Part shown: piece after piece, positions 42,383-56,015 of the stretch
Layout: each line of letters begins with the position of its first letter
How positions within the stretch are numbered: the stretch's first letter is position 1
Assembly (NCBI RefSeq): GCF_037042905.1
Contig: NC_087247.1
Coordinates: 63,387,420 to 63,451,419, forward strand
Reading direction: 5' to 3'
DNA: 64,000 nt
From: Lytechinus pictus
Taxonomy: Eukaryota; Echinodermata; Echinoidea; Temnopleuroida; Toxopneustidae
Made by a program: the position numbers and the translations under genes
The notes under the pieces: generated by a model
Told to the model about the DNA's origin: nothing
What the model saw: only the letters and a program-made list of their open reading frames with translations
The model's database searches: none

Positions 42383-45300
42383 ATGTTTTCCGATGAAGAA
42401 TTTGAAAGGTATTTGAAGGAGTTGGATGATCCAGACCTCTCTGAATTTGAATTCTTTACTGAATCTACCGGAGTGAAAATATATCGCAGATATAACAAGG
42501 TAAATTAGAGGCCAAATGAGGAGTGGAACTGGAAGAACAAGAAATGAGACTAGTCCCATTCATTTTATTTTGTGTTGCTTTAAAAATAACGGACTCGGAG
42601 TAGCGTGGAAATCACTCACACGTATTGCGAGGTTATAGTACACGTATTGCGAGGTTAGTATTAGTATACTAACCTCGCACCACGAACCGCGTTTGGCAGT
42701 GGATTTCTAACTAGTGGGTCGCGCGTGCTGGGATCTCACTTCTTGGGTCCACAACACACGACTTCTATGGCTTGATTTTTCTGTGCGCGGCGGCATGTAA
42801 TGAACCCTTGGGTGCGTGGAAATATACATGTATATTGGGGTGTCCAAAAAAAGATCATCAGGGTAATTCAATGATAAAATGTTCATATGTTTTATTCACA
42901 AAACAAAGTCAAATAACAGCTAAAATATTGACAGCAAGATTGTACATTTCAAGCACTCTAATGTTAACGTTTAGACCAAAACTGAAACAAGCTTCGCCTT
43001 CGTTCCCTGTTTGGACTGTCTTTGGTTCCATTGAACTCCGTGGCGTTGGCTCCACTCATTCAATGAACAAGGTTATTCTCTGTTACTACTCCATGTGAAG
43101 CAAAATAAGGTTGGCAATGTTTGGCTTATATTTCTTTTTTGGGGGGACAAATGCTTGATTTTTTTACACTGTCGGTTTCCATTACAGCTGTAATGTAACT
43201 TATCATGTAATCATGTAACTTCAAACTTGGCTCCTAAGCCTGGCTAAGTAAATTTTATTCTTTTAACGATTTTTTTCTAAATTGAAACATAGATTGAAAA
43301 TGGACAATTATCTTGCTATATTACTTTCCACCAATAGAAGGCTTACACAAAAATATGCCCCAAATCAAGTTTTCGAGCACTCGATCTGGTGAATACAAAA
43401 ATTATTCAAAAATTCTAATGAAAAATAAATTGCAACTGTATGGAAATTAGTATTTTTGGTCACAAAAGGGCGATTACTTACGTGTCGTACGGGACATTTT
43501 GTCAACAATTTCTAGTTTCTTAGCTGATTGCTTGAGCAATGAGAAATTATTTTTGGTCAATAATAAAGTTATAGTGGGTAGTCATGTGAAAAACCGATTT
43601 TACCAACATCAAATGTTTGATTATGGCTGAATTAAGGGCAAAAATGTTGTGTGTCGTACGGGACTAAGAAATGTCCCGTACAAGACGCAACATTTTCACC
43701 TCTAATTCACCCATGGACAACATATTTTTGTTGATTGTCAATTTTTCACATGTCTACCCACTCATTCAATGAACAAGGTTATGATATTGTGTCAACCCAG
43801 TAGTACTCTATTATTACCACAAAACAAATTGAAGTTCTTTGTTTGTTCGGACAATAGGTTGAAAAATGTTGCGAAAATAGCTGATTTTTCTAGCATGGAA
43901 TCGCCCAAAAGTGATATTTTAATGATCATTTATAAAGTGTGTACTGCAATTGGCATACCATAGTCTTACCTGTAGATTCCCTAGCTACAGGCAGGATGGT
44001 TGCAGTGAGCAAGTGCACTCACCAATTACAGAGGCAGAAGTTCAAACTCGATCTGTACAGTGACTCAATGGCCATATGTTTATGTATTAAGTTCGGATAA
44101 ACGAGGGAAGTGGGAGTTGTGCGACAGCCAAAGTAAGTCACTGTTTGTTTTTTCCTTTTAAGTTTATTTTTTCCTGTTTTGGTGCATTTCAGGCCAAAAT
44201 GGAATAATGATCTTTATTTTGGTCCAGTTCTTTTTATATATTTTTTTTAAATGAAGACAAAAATCAATGTGCCCCATCGATGACCCCCTAATGGTGGCTG
44301 CACGATCCCGAGCCCTCTGTGTACGAGGAGAAATTTAAAAAAATTAAAAATGTTAAACTCCTCGAAACAGACGGCTGCCAGCTGTCTTATCTAAGGTTAG
44401 TATAGGGGCAGTAGGGGGTAATTGATGGGACCTCAAATTATAAGCTATGCCGGGTAAAAGGAGTAAGGTTGGAAAAAGCTGCCAAAGTAGTCAGACTTTC
44501 AAGCGCAATTGTATGAAGGGGGGGGGGAGGCATGTCTGCGCACCTAAAACTTTAGCTTAAAGATGAAATTATTTTATTCCCCAAATTTTTTCAGTTGATA
44601 ATGTTCCTTACATTCTTACAGTTAGTGAGCAAAAAGTCATAAAAATTGGAGAGAAATATATGCTTTCCTTTAAAAAAGTCTCAGCCAGTCATTTTCAGAT
44701 TAAACAAAAAGATGGTGCCCATGTCTGCGCTCCCATTCACTTTACACATGATTTGTGTTATACCACGGGTACTAAAGGTGAAAAGTTTGCCAGAATTTTG
44801 TCGACATTTTCATGAATACTGATCTCATCCAAAATAAATTGATGTCACAAGTACAAGGTTATTTCAGGTTGCTTTTCATGTGGTTGATGTCAGATTTTAA
44901 ATTTAATAGAATTTTAAATAAAATGACTATAGATGTGCTAGATGCATGAAATATGGACATGGCCATAAGTGTTGCAGAAAATGAAATCACTAATGTGAGG
45001 TTGGTAAACTTCTTGAAGATCTTAGACCGAATGCTTCACACTCAATTTGTCGCTGGTTTCGCTGAGAATACATCTGGCTCAAAAAGAAAATAAATAAAAA
45101 TGTTTAAAAATTGCTCACAACAAATAGATTTTTCTGTCTAGGGCATCTAACTATGTTGTGGTCAAAGGGATATTAGTGTGCATACCTAGCAATCTCAAAT
45201 TGGACAGAACCTTACCTTGTAACCAGGATATCGAGAAGATATAGAGGAACGTACAGATGTATAACTTACAAAGCTTTCAAGACTAATATGGAACATTGCA

Positions 45301-48300
45301 CCATAACATGGCCACCACTTTTTGATTTAGCTCTTTTTAAAGAATATTATCTTTTTCCGATTCAATACAGACTTCTGGATTGTATGATTACAAAACTATG
45401 GGTGGAATTGATATTCCTGCAGAAACATGTTTTGCTGTTTATACAGACTTGCAGTACAGGAAAACATGGGATTCATATGTGAAAGGTAAATATACACTTG
45501 GAAATCATAATACCATCTGGCTATTTTTCAAGTTATAAAAAATACCATAATACTACCAGGCTATGTTTCAAGTTATCACCCAGGAGCAGCCATGATGTTC
45601 CACCTAAGATCTTGGCTGCCAATAGTGCGATCACCATGAAAATTATCAAGCACATCAGCCATAATGAAATGTACAAGAATGAATCATTTAATGCTTCAAT
45701 GAAATTTCACTATATCAATCAATTTTGCCATGCAAAAATCAGTTGCATGCTCTAATTCCTTAAAAAGAGCTTTAAAACTGCCAATTGTTTTTCATTTGGC
45801 GACTCTTTGAAGAGTGATTAATGGTCTTTGGTAGAACCGCTCTACGTAAGAACGAGATATCGCTCAACTGTTCTACAAAGCCAATTTGGGTGATACGAAG
45901 TATGGTCCTTGGAAAGACACCTCCAGACATGTCCTACGTAGGCATGATCTTCTTTGTCTTTCTTCTTTATGATCTTTATTTTTCTTCCATTTTTCTCCCA
46001 TCCCTTTTCCAATTTTTAACCAAGCTTGAAATATCAAAATGGGTCTTAAAGCTAAATTACAGTAGTTGCAGTAAAACACTAATTTCGTGAGAAAGTCTGT
46101 AAAACCAAGGTTAAGTATGACTTTATCATCGTGGATCTAGATCTGGTACAGTTACATAAACTGAACTTTGTGAAATCATAAAATCTAAGCTGAAATACGA
46201 TCACACTGAAGATCGCCAACACAGATAGGCACACGTGGGACAGTGTATTATTATTGCTGGAATAAAGACCCGACGGAAGTGACCGAATCCGCGCTTATTT
46301 TGCTTATTTCTCAGCAATTACACAATTTCTTCCAGAATCCTTTGGCACATATTTTTCATTCATACAAACAGACACTTGGGTGGTCATTATATTAGATTCT
46401 GTAAAAAGTAATTTTGAGATCGTTACCAGAACTGGAATTTACCTTTAACCTCTCTGACCAGCATGCTTTATCATCAGTTTAAGGTTATGAAAACGCATTT
46501 AAAGAAAGAAAATTTATGTATGGTAAAGACAATATGTATAAAAGTTAAGCAAAAAAAAAAATGATAAAAAACTAAGATGTTACTAAACTAACTAAATCAT
46601 TTATTTATTTATTTGTTCTTTACTTTCTTGTGAACGTTGGAGAGATGTAATAAAACTGTTAAACATTTTAAACAGGAATATAATAATACTAAGTATAAAA
46701 ATACTACAAACAATATTATGCCTATTTGGAAAACATTGGTGATGTCTTGTGTGTTAGCTATATTATATCCTCAAATCAGCCTCAGATTGAACTGTTTTGT
46801 CCCCTATATGATGCGGATTATTTCCATTGTGATTGCTCATCCTCAATTTCATGACGTAAGTACAGGCTTTCCATTCAAATGTGTTGAAATAATAATCATG
46901 AGCACCCCCCAAAAAAAACTCCACATTCAAACTATCGATTCGATCAGCTGATTAAGATAGATCTATAAGCAGCTTCATCTTGCCCTTCCCCCACTTTTTT
47001 TAATGTGTAGCTGATTTGTAATAAAACACCTGGTTTTTTTTTTTTTTTTTTTTTTTGGGGGGGGGGTTAATATAAATCAGGGGCTGGTGTGAGATTACTT
47101 TTAATCAATGAATATTGTTGGATTGGGGTTCAGGTGATGAATGAAAAAAAAATGCAGTAACAAAATGACTAAATGAATACCTAACAAATGAAATAAATAA
47201 ATTTGCCTTTTTACACGCAGCCTTTCATATTTTCCATTTTAGTCTCATACAGTCAGACACGTTGATTTTGTTTACTCCATTCAAACCCTATTTTAACCTC
47301 AACAAATAACATTTAAAGCATTATTTGCAAAATAATCATTTGAAATTAGCAATCAATAAAATTTAGAATATTGAAATAATATAATATTGAAATTACTTAG
47401 TTAATTCACATTTTTATTTTCAGACAAGGGTCTCTTTCGTCAAAATTTCAATGAAAGGTGTCCTTAATAGGGCACTGTGTTCTGGATAAGGAAAAAAAAA
47501 TGAAAAGTTCCATTTATCCAGTTATGTTTATGAATCTTTAAAGCTGTTTCTCCTTTTACCTCATAAAATAAGCTCCATACATCAAATCTACAAATTGTAA
47601 TAAATAAAAAATTGTTTGACCGCCATTTATTGAAATATATGATTTTATGAAATATTGTAATTCCGTAATAAAAGGTTCAGGTGACAATGAAGACTAAATA
47701 TTTTGCAGATACTATCGATGTCAAAGATTTTCGCAGACTTGGAAGACAAAATTGCCTTTGTGAAACGGAAAGCGCTGATTTGGCGCCAATCTTCCTTTCT
47801 CGTAAGAATGGTCCTTGGACGTATATCGCTCATCTCATCATGAAACAGACCCCTGATCAAAATATTGTACATCAAAAATTGCTGTAATCATTTTGTTATT
47901 TCATATTCTTTTATTCCTTAGATTTCTTATATATTTGTTGGGGAGGGGGATGTTTTCCATATTTTTTAATAAAAAATTATATCTGTACTTCAGACTGATT
48001 TGAAGTATGGTGTTGAGAGTAGATATTCTACAAATTAGCATCACCTTGGATTGAGATGTCAATATCTTGATTGGTAAAGTGTGTCTTAAACCAAGTTTAG
48101 AGCCCATTTCAGACTTGAATCAAACTCAAAAGAACAATAATATATCACTTTGACACCTTACCTTATATAGAAAAGAGAAAGGTTCAATGACGAAGCGTGA
48201 TATTTATTCAACAAAGCATTTGATGAAGGATGCTTAACAAGATAGTTTCTTGATTTAATTTCTTTCCTGAGTGAAGTAATTTCTTAAGCAGCTCTTTCAA

Positions 48301-50094
48301 GCTGGGATCATCTCTCATTATCTCTTATCTTTCTTTTTTTTTAAATAGAATTATATGAATTCAAGGATGATAGGAACGGTGTGTATTGGCGAGTGGCCTT
48401 TCCCTTCCCTCTCTCAAACAGAGATGTAAGTTCAAAGTTTTCATGATTTTAATTTTTGATACTTTAAATGTGTTATGTTTCAGTGAAATTTCTTCACTCA
48501 TTTTTAATCACCTTTATCCCTTACTTTCTAAATCTCTCATCCTATTTTCTTGAAGTTTTTCTTTTGTTGAATACAATCCTCTTTATAAAGTATGGTCGTA
48601 CTGTCTTATTCATCCCTTGTTGACCTCGGATTAAAACATAAGTTACGTTAATGCAATTCACAGTGAGACTAAGATCCTTCAAACTTCAATTTATTTGTGT
48701 GTCTTCACTTATATACTTCCTGATTTTTAGTTCCAGAGGGGGGGGGGGTACATATTTTGGTTGATGCACAACTCTACAACTCTTTCTTCTACTGTTGATA
48801 TAATTAAAGATACTTAGATAAACTGTGTTCCTCATTGTGCTCACTTTGATTTGTTTTCTACTCAGTTATTTTAACATGTCTATTTCCATTTTGTTAAATA
48901 TAAGACATTTCCCCCTTATTTTCAGTATGTTTTTGTCAGAGAAACAAGAGAATATGATCGCAATGGGAGGCATATATATGTATGTCTTGGAAGGAGTGCT
49001 GAATTCCCATCAAAGAAGGAGAAGTCAGGCGTCGTACGGGTCAATGATTTTCTTCAGAGTATGATTATTACTTCAGATGGCAAAGGCACCAAAGGTTAGA
49101 TTTCTAAGTACATAATAAATCCATTTTGAGTCTGTTTTGTCCCATCAGAGGAGATTGGATTTACCTTACAATCTTTGTAATCACCCTTTCCTTGTTTCCA
49201 CTTCGCTCTCATTTCATCCTCCCTCTTTCGTTAATGTAACCCTTCTTATCTCCTCCACTTGCCTCAGCTGTATAGTGTTCACCTCCTTGAACTGCCTATA
49301 AAACTTGCTCATCTTATTGGCATTCAGCACATACCCATACACCAATGACTATTAGTTCTAAATTGATACTCATTAATCATTCTAGGGTCTGTATTAAGTT
49401 CAATGATCTTGTTAGAGGTATATATATATGATTTTATTTATTTATTTTTTATCTATTAAAGAAAAATTAGTCCGTTAATCCATTATGTTTTACTTGCGTG
49501 TTTTGATTTCAAGTACTAGTAATATACATGTATAAAGATTGTGCTTAATTATGAAGGTCAGTCCAGTAATTTTTTTAATGGAAATTTGAATTGAATAAAT
49601 TCTTAGAGTATTCTTTTTCATAACTTGTTTACCTTTCATTAACAAGGGGGATATTTTTTTTTCTCTTACAAACAGCATTCATGCATTACTATGATAATCC
49701 AAGGGGTATGATTCCAACTTGGGTAATCAATTGGGCAGCAAAGGTGAGATGTCAATTTCTTCTTCTTGTAAATAATTTTTCAAAGGAGCGTTTATATTTA
49801 TTTCATTAATATCTGAGCAAAATTGTTTGAATATGTGATTGAAAATGAACAAGAAAAATTCTTTACTTTCAGATGTCTTTATATTTTGGGATATGCTCTT
49901 AAACAGTTTTATTGGTTGTTCCAGAAATAAATCTTGAAATTGTTTTTTTTTTTAAGTCATGGTATTTCATGTTTTAATGTTTAAATATTTTTTTGTCTTT
50001 CTTTTTCCCCCAGAGCGGTATACCAGGTTTCTTGGACAAAATGATGATTGCATGTAAGAGCTATGACAATTATTTAGCTTTAAAGAAGCGATAA
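42383..50094 (+). CDS. PCTP: Phosphatidylcholine transfer protein (PCTP/STARD2-like), START domain, 6 exons, 208 aa
   Basis: Coding exons: 42383-42499, 45371-45485, 48349-48425, 48926-49094, 49676-49743, 50014-50094. All borders are GT..AG, phases join, and the total is 627 nt with TAA at the end. The protein opens MFSDEEFERYLKELDDPDL (the vertebrate protein also opens with an FSDE-type sequence), then GVKIYRRYNK, YTDLQYRKTWDSYVK, YWRVAFPFPLSNRDYVFVRE, SGVVRVNDFLQSM, the DNPRGMIPTWVINWAAK helix region and a C-terminal helix GIPGFLDKMM. The START fold makes a closed pocket for one phosphatidylcholine, moved between membranes in the cytosol. The length is close to the vertebrate protein (about 214). 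The ATG at 42383 is preferred over the in-frame ATG at 42185, because the extra N-terminal residues have no counterpart in the family. Intron 1 carries a foldback element. Confidence 0.93.
42649..42678. repeat. Perfect 13-bp hairpin next to a tandem duplication
   Basis: GCGAGGTTAGTAT and its exact reverse complement flank a 4-base loop. CACGTATTGCGAGGTTA also occurs twice in tandem (about 42619-42656). It lies in PCTP intron 1, about 150 bp after exon 1. Confidence 0.8.
43574..43761. mobile_element. ~188-bp foldback element in PCTP intron 1
   Basis: GTGGGTAGTCATGTGAAAAA at the left pairs with TTTTTCACATGTCTACCCAC at the right. At the centre GTCGTACGGGAC and GTCCCGTACAAGAC face each other across TAAGAAAT. 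No ORF. Confidence 0.7.
47034..47067. repeat. T tract joined directly to G tract
   Basis: About 23 T followed by about 10 G on the plus strand, in PCTP intron 2. The same arrangement occurs near 936-956 and 56018-56043. Confidence 0.85.
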
Positions 50095-52600
50095 CAGTGC
50101 ATTTTCCATTCATAGTCATACCATTATAAATCTATATATCACAATTCTTTGAATACTTGAGTATATTAAGTCTAATTGATTGATTTATAACTTTTTTTAT
50201 TTTATTTTTGTGATGAAGGTGTTTACCAAATATTTGAATTCCACATTTTGGTCAAATTTTAGGGACAGTGCTAATTATGAATCAGCTAATTTTATCTTTT
50301 CATGTATGTGAACAAGAGAAAAGGAAATCAAAGTACTTGTAATGATGTTACCCTTTAGTGCAGTGTTTAATTAATAAATGGTGACCAAACATTTTTTTGT
50401 GTGCAAAATTTGCCTGTCTTAATTTCTTTGAAGACACAGATTCCTGGTCTTTACCCCCCCCCCCCCCAATTGTTTTTGTAGAATAGGTGAAGAATAGAGT
50501 TACGTTTGATATCAGTTCTATGGTGAAGATATTCCAGTAGAAGTAAATGTCAAAGAATCTTTGAAAATGAGATTTCTCATCTATGCAAATCTCAAGCATG
50601 ATATCTGGTCAGTTGACTTGTCCAATTCAAAGTGCCCATTGGTATGGTGATTCTGTTGGATTGGAAAACTAGCATTTCAAAACTTTCTGTTTAGTTTGTA
50701 CGAATTTTGTTTTCATTGTTACAGATAAGTAGTATGTTAAATTTTGTTTTCATTGTGTTGGCATTAATATCCCATATTATGATAGTGAGTTTTAAATATT
50801 CTCAATAGCAATATATTCAAATAGATGTGATACTTTCATTGAAAAAATATCCGAATTAGTTTGCCATTGAAAATGGTGAAGATTTGAATAATTTTCATGT
50901 CTAAATATTACTTTTAAAGGGATTCATTACTTTGTTTTCTGTAGCTCTGCATAGGAACAGACAGTTTGAAGTGTGTGTATCTTTGTAAAGTTCAAATATC
51001 AGTTCTCAGGAATTGTCTTATTTTGTAGATAAATTAGATTTTATTCAAATGAGACTTGTTAAGTTTATGAAAGATTGATACATTTGATAACACAAATGAA
51101 TTGCAACAAATACTGTTTCATGATGAAAGGAATATCGATTAGCATACCAGAGCCTGAGTGTGCTCTAGTTTTACCAGAAATACATTACATGCACCTTATA
51201 TCGTTTTGATCATTTGAAACTGTCTTATTGGATATAAACATTTAGATGGTTGTATTTTTTGTATTCAGATATCAAGATATTGGTACATGTATATTTGTTC
51301 AGAATATATATTTTATTTTCAACAGAATGAGGGAGGTGTTTTATACTTTTTGTATTGATATTTAATTTTTAATGTTAATGGTTTTACTGGCATTTATATA
51401 TAAGTGCATTTGTCGAGGTGAAGGTATTGAATGTGCAATTAAATGTTTGTATTAAAAGAAATGAGTGATTGTCCAGTCTATGGGTCTGATCAGTCTACAT
51501 GTACATTATAACTATATGGACATTTTTGAAGAACAAGGAATTTCACAAAATATATTTGTTTTGACCCTAAATTTCATATTCATAAAAAAAACCTTGTTAA
51601 ACCCAAAAGTGTTTCAATGGAAATATATGATAGAATCTATTCTAAGCATGTCTTCAAAGCTCAAGTTAAAGCACTTTGAATACCATTTTTATAAAGATTT
51701 TGTACATACCACTGAAAAATAAAGAATTTAAAGTTTTAGATGAAAAAGCTTACATTTTGAAAAATGTAATAATGGGGACAGTGGGTCATGTGAGGGATTG
51801 CTATTCTTTAGTGCACTCACAAATATACTTCAATATCTTTGCCACCATTGGTAATTTCCATGGTAACATGTTAACTGTCGATCACAATCAAGATTTATAA
51901 GGATGATACATGTTCCATAAATGGTTACAACAATTGAATGTTCAATGCAAACGGACTAATCTGTTTTCTTTCCCTATTCTGATTTGATACTGTTCTTTGT
52001 AGCCAAGGTACTGTCATCACTTTTCTTTCTTTCATCTTTCTCCGTCTAACCCCCTTTCTTCTCTCTCTCTCCTCAATTCCACTCAAATACATGTACATCT
52101 TCTGAAGTCTGCAACACAATCCCTATTTTCCTGCCACACGTCTTTACAGGGTGCCAGTATAGCTTTTAAGTGGTCCTGTTCTGTAGAAGATAAAGTGTTG
52201 GTTTTCAAAAATAAGTCAAACAATTTGTCAATGGTTGATGCTATCAAGAAGCAATATCTTGTTTGAAGTATGAAAGGCTCTTGCTCTTTTCAAGTGAAAT
52301 CTAACTTCACAAAATATTTTTGCATGAATTTTAAGTAAAAAAAAAAGGGATTAGTAATGATCAATAAAATCTGAGTAAAAACAAGCAATTTATGAAGACC
52401 TGCAGTTCTGTAGACCCATACATATTACATCCTCTAACATCAGATATGAAGGGAAAATAACTAAATTTTTGAAAAAGATCTTGTTTTAAGATGTACTCGA
52501 GGGCTATATGAGACCTGTATGCAATACTTTAAGTTACTTGTTGGAAAACCAAAATTGAGCTTTCAATAAAAAAACAAAATAAAGCATTTGACACTCTTTT
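50095..52600. other. PCTP 3' UTR and intergenic sequence
   Basis: AT-rich, a C run at 50454-50467, no gene recognised. Where the PCTP transcript ends cannot be decided by eye, since several AATAAA-like hexamers are present. Confidence 0.4.
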
Positions 52601-53200
52601 AAAGGGGAATCCAGCCTTGGACATAAAATGTGTTGGGAAGGAGAAAAATAAATTAAACAGAATGGTGAAAGTTTGAAAGAAATTGCGAATCGGACAAGCA
52701 ATAAGAAAGTTATACCTGCTTTAAATTGAGATCATTAATAGTATGCAGATTTCAAATTGGCAACTGGGGAAGTAAATTATGACAAGGGGCAAGGACAACT
52801 TTCCCATAGGCCATGTACTTTATTATCAGGGATTTGTGGTTTTCTTTTAAGTACCCATTCCCCTGGGGCAGTAATCTAAATATAATCCAGGTAGTATATT
52901 GTTTTATGTTCTCATGAAAGAAAAATATAATTTGAAATAAAACTTTGGGAAAAATGACATTTTAGCCATAATATGTATTGGAGTACAAGGAAGAGTAGTC
53001 CTTGCCTTACATCACTATGACATCACATTTGCGGCCAATTTGAAGTCTCCATGGGTATAGTGATTACCAATATTTACAAGTTTTAAAAATTCATAAATTT
53101 CTTGTTGTTTGTCCAATATTGATCAAACTTTCACTATCAGCTTGTCTGATTTTTCTTTTTCTTATGAAAATAAGTTTTTATTTGGGTTGGATTCCCCTTT
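52601..53200. mobile_element. ~600-bp MITE-like element with terminal inverted repeats
   Basis: AAAGGGGAATCCAGCC at the left matches GGTTGGATTCCCCTTT at the right, and TTTAAA borders both ends, compatible with a TTAA-type target. Inverted internal similarity is also present (GGTGAAAGTTTGAAAGAAAT near the left, TCAAACTTTCAC near the right). No transposase ORF. Confidence 0.75.
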
Positions 53201-53344
53201 AAAACTGAATTCCATTAGATTAGATAGGTGTTACAGAGCTGTTGCACAGAAACCCAAATTCTTCCTTATTGAACATTGTGGAAGTGCAGCTCTTCCTGTA
53301 ATAACATTTTTACAAATATTACATTTAGATGCTAGTTAAAACAA

Positions 53345-54362
53345 GTGTCGCTAAGGCGAGCACATAATACGCCCGCCTGTAACACAGAAAATTGAGTTAT
53401 TGGTCAAGCAAGAAAAGTGGAAGGTGGCGACTTCACCTTTGACCTCAAAATCAATAGAATTGCTTGGATCTATTCTAGTATCATACACACCAAATTATAA
53501 TGGGCTAGGTAAAATTAAACTCAAGTTATCACGTTAACAAGGACTTCAGAAGGGTAAGATGAAAACACGTCACTGTGATCTAGACCTTTTGACCTCAAAA
53601 TCTGTAGGCTTCCTGGGATCCATGCTAGTATCATACACACCAAATTACACGAGGCTAGGTTAAATTAAACTCAAGTTATCGTGTTTACAAGGACTTCAGA
53701 AGGGTAAGAAGAAAACATGTCAGTGCGACCTTTACCTTTGACCTTTAGACCTCAAAATCGATAGGCTTCCTGGGATCCATGCTAGTATCATACACATCAA
53801 ATTATATGAGCCTACGTCAAATTAAACTAAAGTTATCACGTTTACAAGGACTGCAGAAGGGTGAGATGAAAACATGTCCCTGTGACCTTGACCTTTTGAC
53901 CTCAAAATCAATAGAATTCCGGGATCCACGCTAGTATCATACACACCAAATTATATGAGCCTAGGTAAAGTTATCACATTTACAAGGACTTCAGAAGGGT
54001 AAGAAAACATGTCAGTTTTTGTAATCTTTACCTTGGACCTTTTGTCCTCAAAATCGATAGGCTTCCTGGGATCCATGCTAGTATCATACACACCAAATTA
54101 TATGAGCCTAGGTTAAGTTAAACTGAAGTAATATCATGTTTACAAGGACTGCAGAAGGGTAAGATGAAAATATGTCACTGTGACCTTGACCTCAAAATCA
54201 ATAGGCTTCCTGGGATCCATGCTAGTCTCATACACACCAAATTATATGAGCCTCGATAAAGTCAAACTGCAGTTATCGCGTTTACAAGGAAAAGTTAACG
54301 GACAGACGGACGGACACCGAGCGTGATACCATAATACGTCCCGTCTAGGATGGGCGTATAAA
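53345..54362. repeat. Tandem-repeat element, ~150-160 bp units, TGACCT-rich
   Basis: Five to six units, each with GACCTCAAAATC, CTTCCTGGGATCCATGCTAG, ATCATACACACCAAATTA, and ACAAGGACTTCAGAAGGGTA. Bounded on the left by CATAATACGCCCGCC and on the right by ACAGACGGACGGACACCGAG then GATGGGCGTATAA, giving short inverted ends (ATACGCCC/GGGCGTAT). This end structure is familiar from multicopy repeats of marine invertebrates. Confidence 0.8.
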
Positions 54363-56015
54363 AAATGAATTCATGAATTCTGATTTCCGCTAATAAATGC
54401 ATTGAACTTATCGAGAATGTGAGGTAGCAACTAACAATTCACCCATTGAAAGTAACTTTGTTCCCAACTTACGACAGCTTTATGAAACACCATTCATGAG
54501 ATATTTTCCCTCTTCACCTTTCTTCTTAATCTCTTTATCTCTCTCTTTCTCTCCTAGTAAAAAGTGTTGACAAATAATGACAAATAAAATATGTTTATAT
54601 CTGTATGCTTTATTTTGAATTCAACCCATTATGTTTGCACTTGTGCATGATATTAGATTATTATCAATTTTATATTCTGAGAGAGACCTATGAAAACCTC
54701 ATCAGTTTCAATAACCATGTGCAGATTTCAAGTACTGACTATTTCAATAATATTTTAAGCCAAAATTGCAGATATGGAAAAAACAAAAGCAGCACACTAC
54801 AAATGCATCTTAAGTACTGGCCTCCCTCTCTTCAATTCATAACCATAGTCACAGACTATTGTACTACTTATCTTATCCTATTAAATGACTTCATATTTCA
54901 AATTTAGAAATGTATACCAATAAGAATTATATAATTTCTACATTAGACTTTCTGTACAAATTCAATCCCACAAGTAATAAAATAGATTTTAAATCTCAAA
55001 AAAGATTCATAGAACTAAATATGCACTAATAACAAGATGGTTTAATTAAATTCATATCACTTTGGAATTCACTTGAAAGCAATTGAAAAGAGGAAGACTT
55101 GTTAGAAAAGTAATTTTGATAGATTATATGACAATAAACAATGTGGATTAAAGAGTTTGAATAATAATCAGTATGCGCTATAAAATAATCAAAATCTCCC
55201 CTACCTTAATTAAAATTGACTATATTAAACTAGTCCAGTATTGAAATTTGATCACCGGATGTCCTCTACACAGATATTCACTGAATCTTCCAAACTTTCC
55301 TTTTCAATATATAAAGCATATAAACTCTTTCACATAGCCTGACATATGTGACTTTCATACTATAATCTATCTATTCACAATATTCATCATTCTGAAAAGG
55401 CGTGGATATGATTTATTTGCGAAATAAGGCATTCATAGATTGATTTCAGATTACAATCATAGCCTAAATGTGTAATTCAATAAAAGAAAAAAAGATAAAA
55501 ACAATGATATGGTGAAGATTTTTCAACTTAAATTATAGAAGGTAGCAAATGCTTTCTTAATAGTCAATATTAAGCCAAAAATTATTTAGGTAATAATTCT
55601 ATTAGGAAGGAGAGGCACTAAAATCTGAATTGAAAAAAATAGGAATATAAATAGATTCAAATAAGATGCTAGCAAAAATATTATAGTTCTAATACTGTGC
55701 ATACGTAATATTAAAATACATGAAAAGACATGTCACAGGAATTTCAAAAATGTAATAAATTTTATCAAATCAGAGCAATATACACATAGCAATACTAAAT
55801 TACATTACATATTGTGATATAAGCATTTTTTAAAAACGATATTGGGATATTATTAATTGTATACAACTCGGGTGCAGGACCGAGATTTAATAAATCTATT
55901 TTATGAAAGTTATAAGACTAAATAGAAGGCTTTAAGTAAGGCAGAATGGATTAAAGGCATTTATATTAGTAACAGAATGATACATGTCTTAAAAACTCAA
56001 ATAACAGGTTGGATT
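54363..56015. other. Intergenic, AT-rich, no feature recognised
   Basis: Only short ORFs without resemblance to known proteins. No splice-consistent exon found. Confidence 0.4.

Noticed and set aside
46637-46951. 104-aa ORF in PCTP intron 2
   Set aside because: Low-complexity Asn/Ile composition, no family resemblance, and no supporting splice sites.
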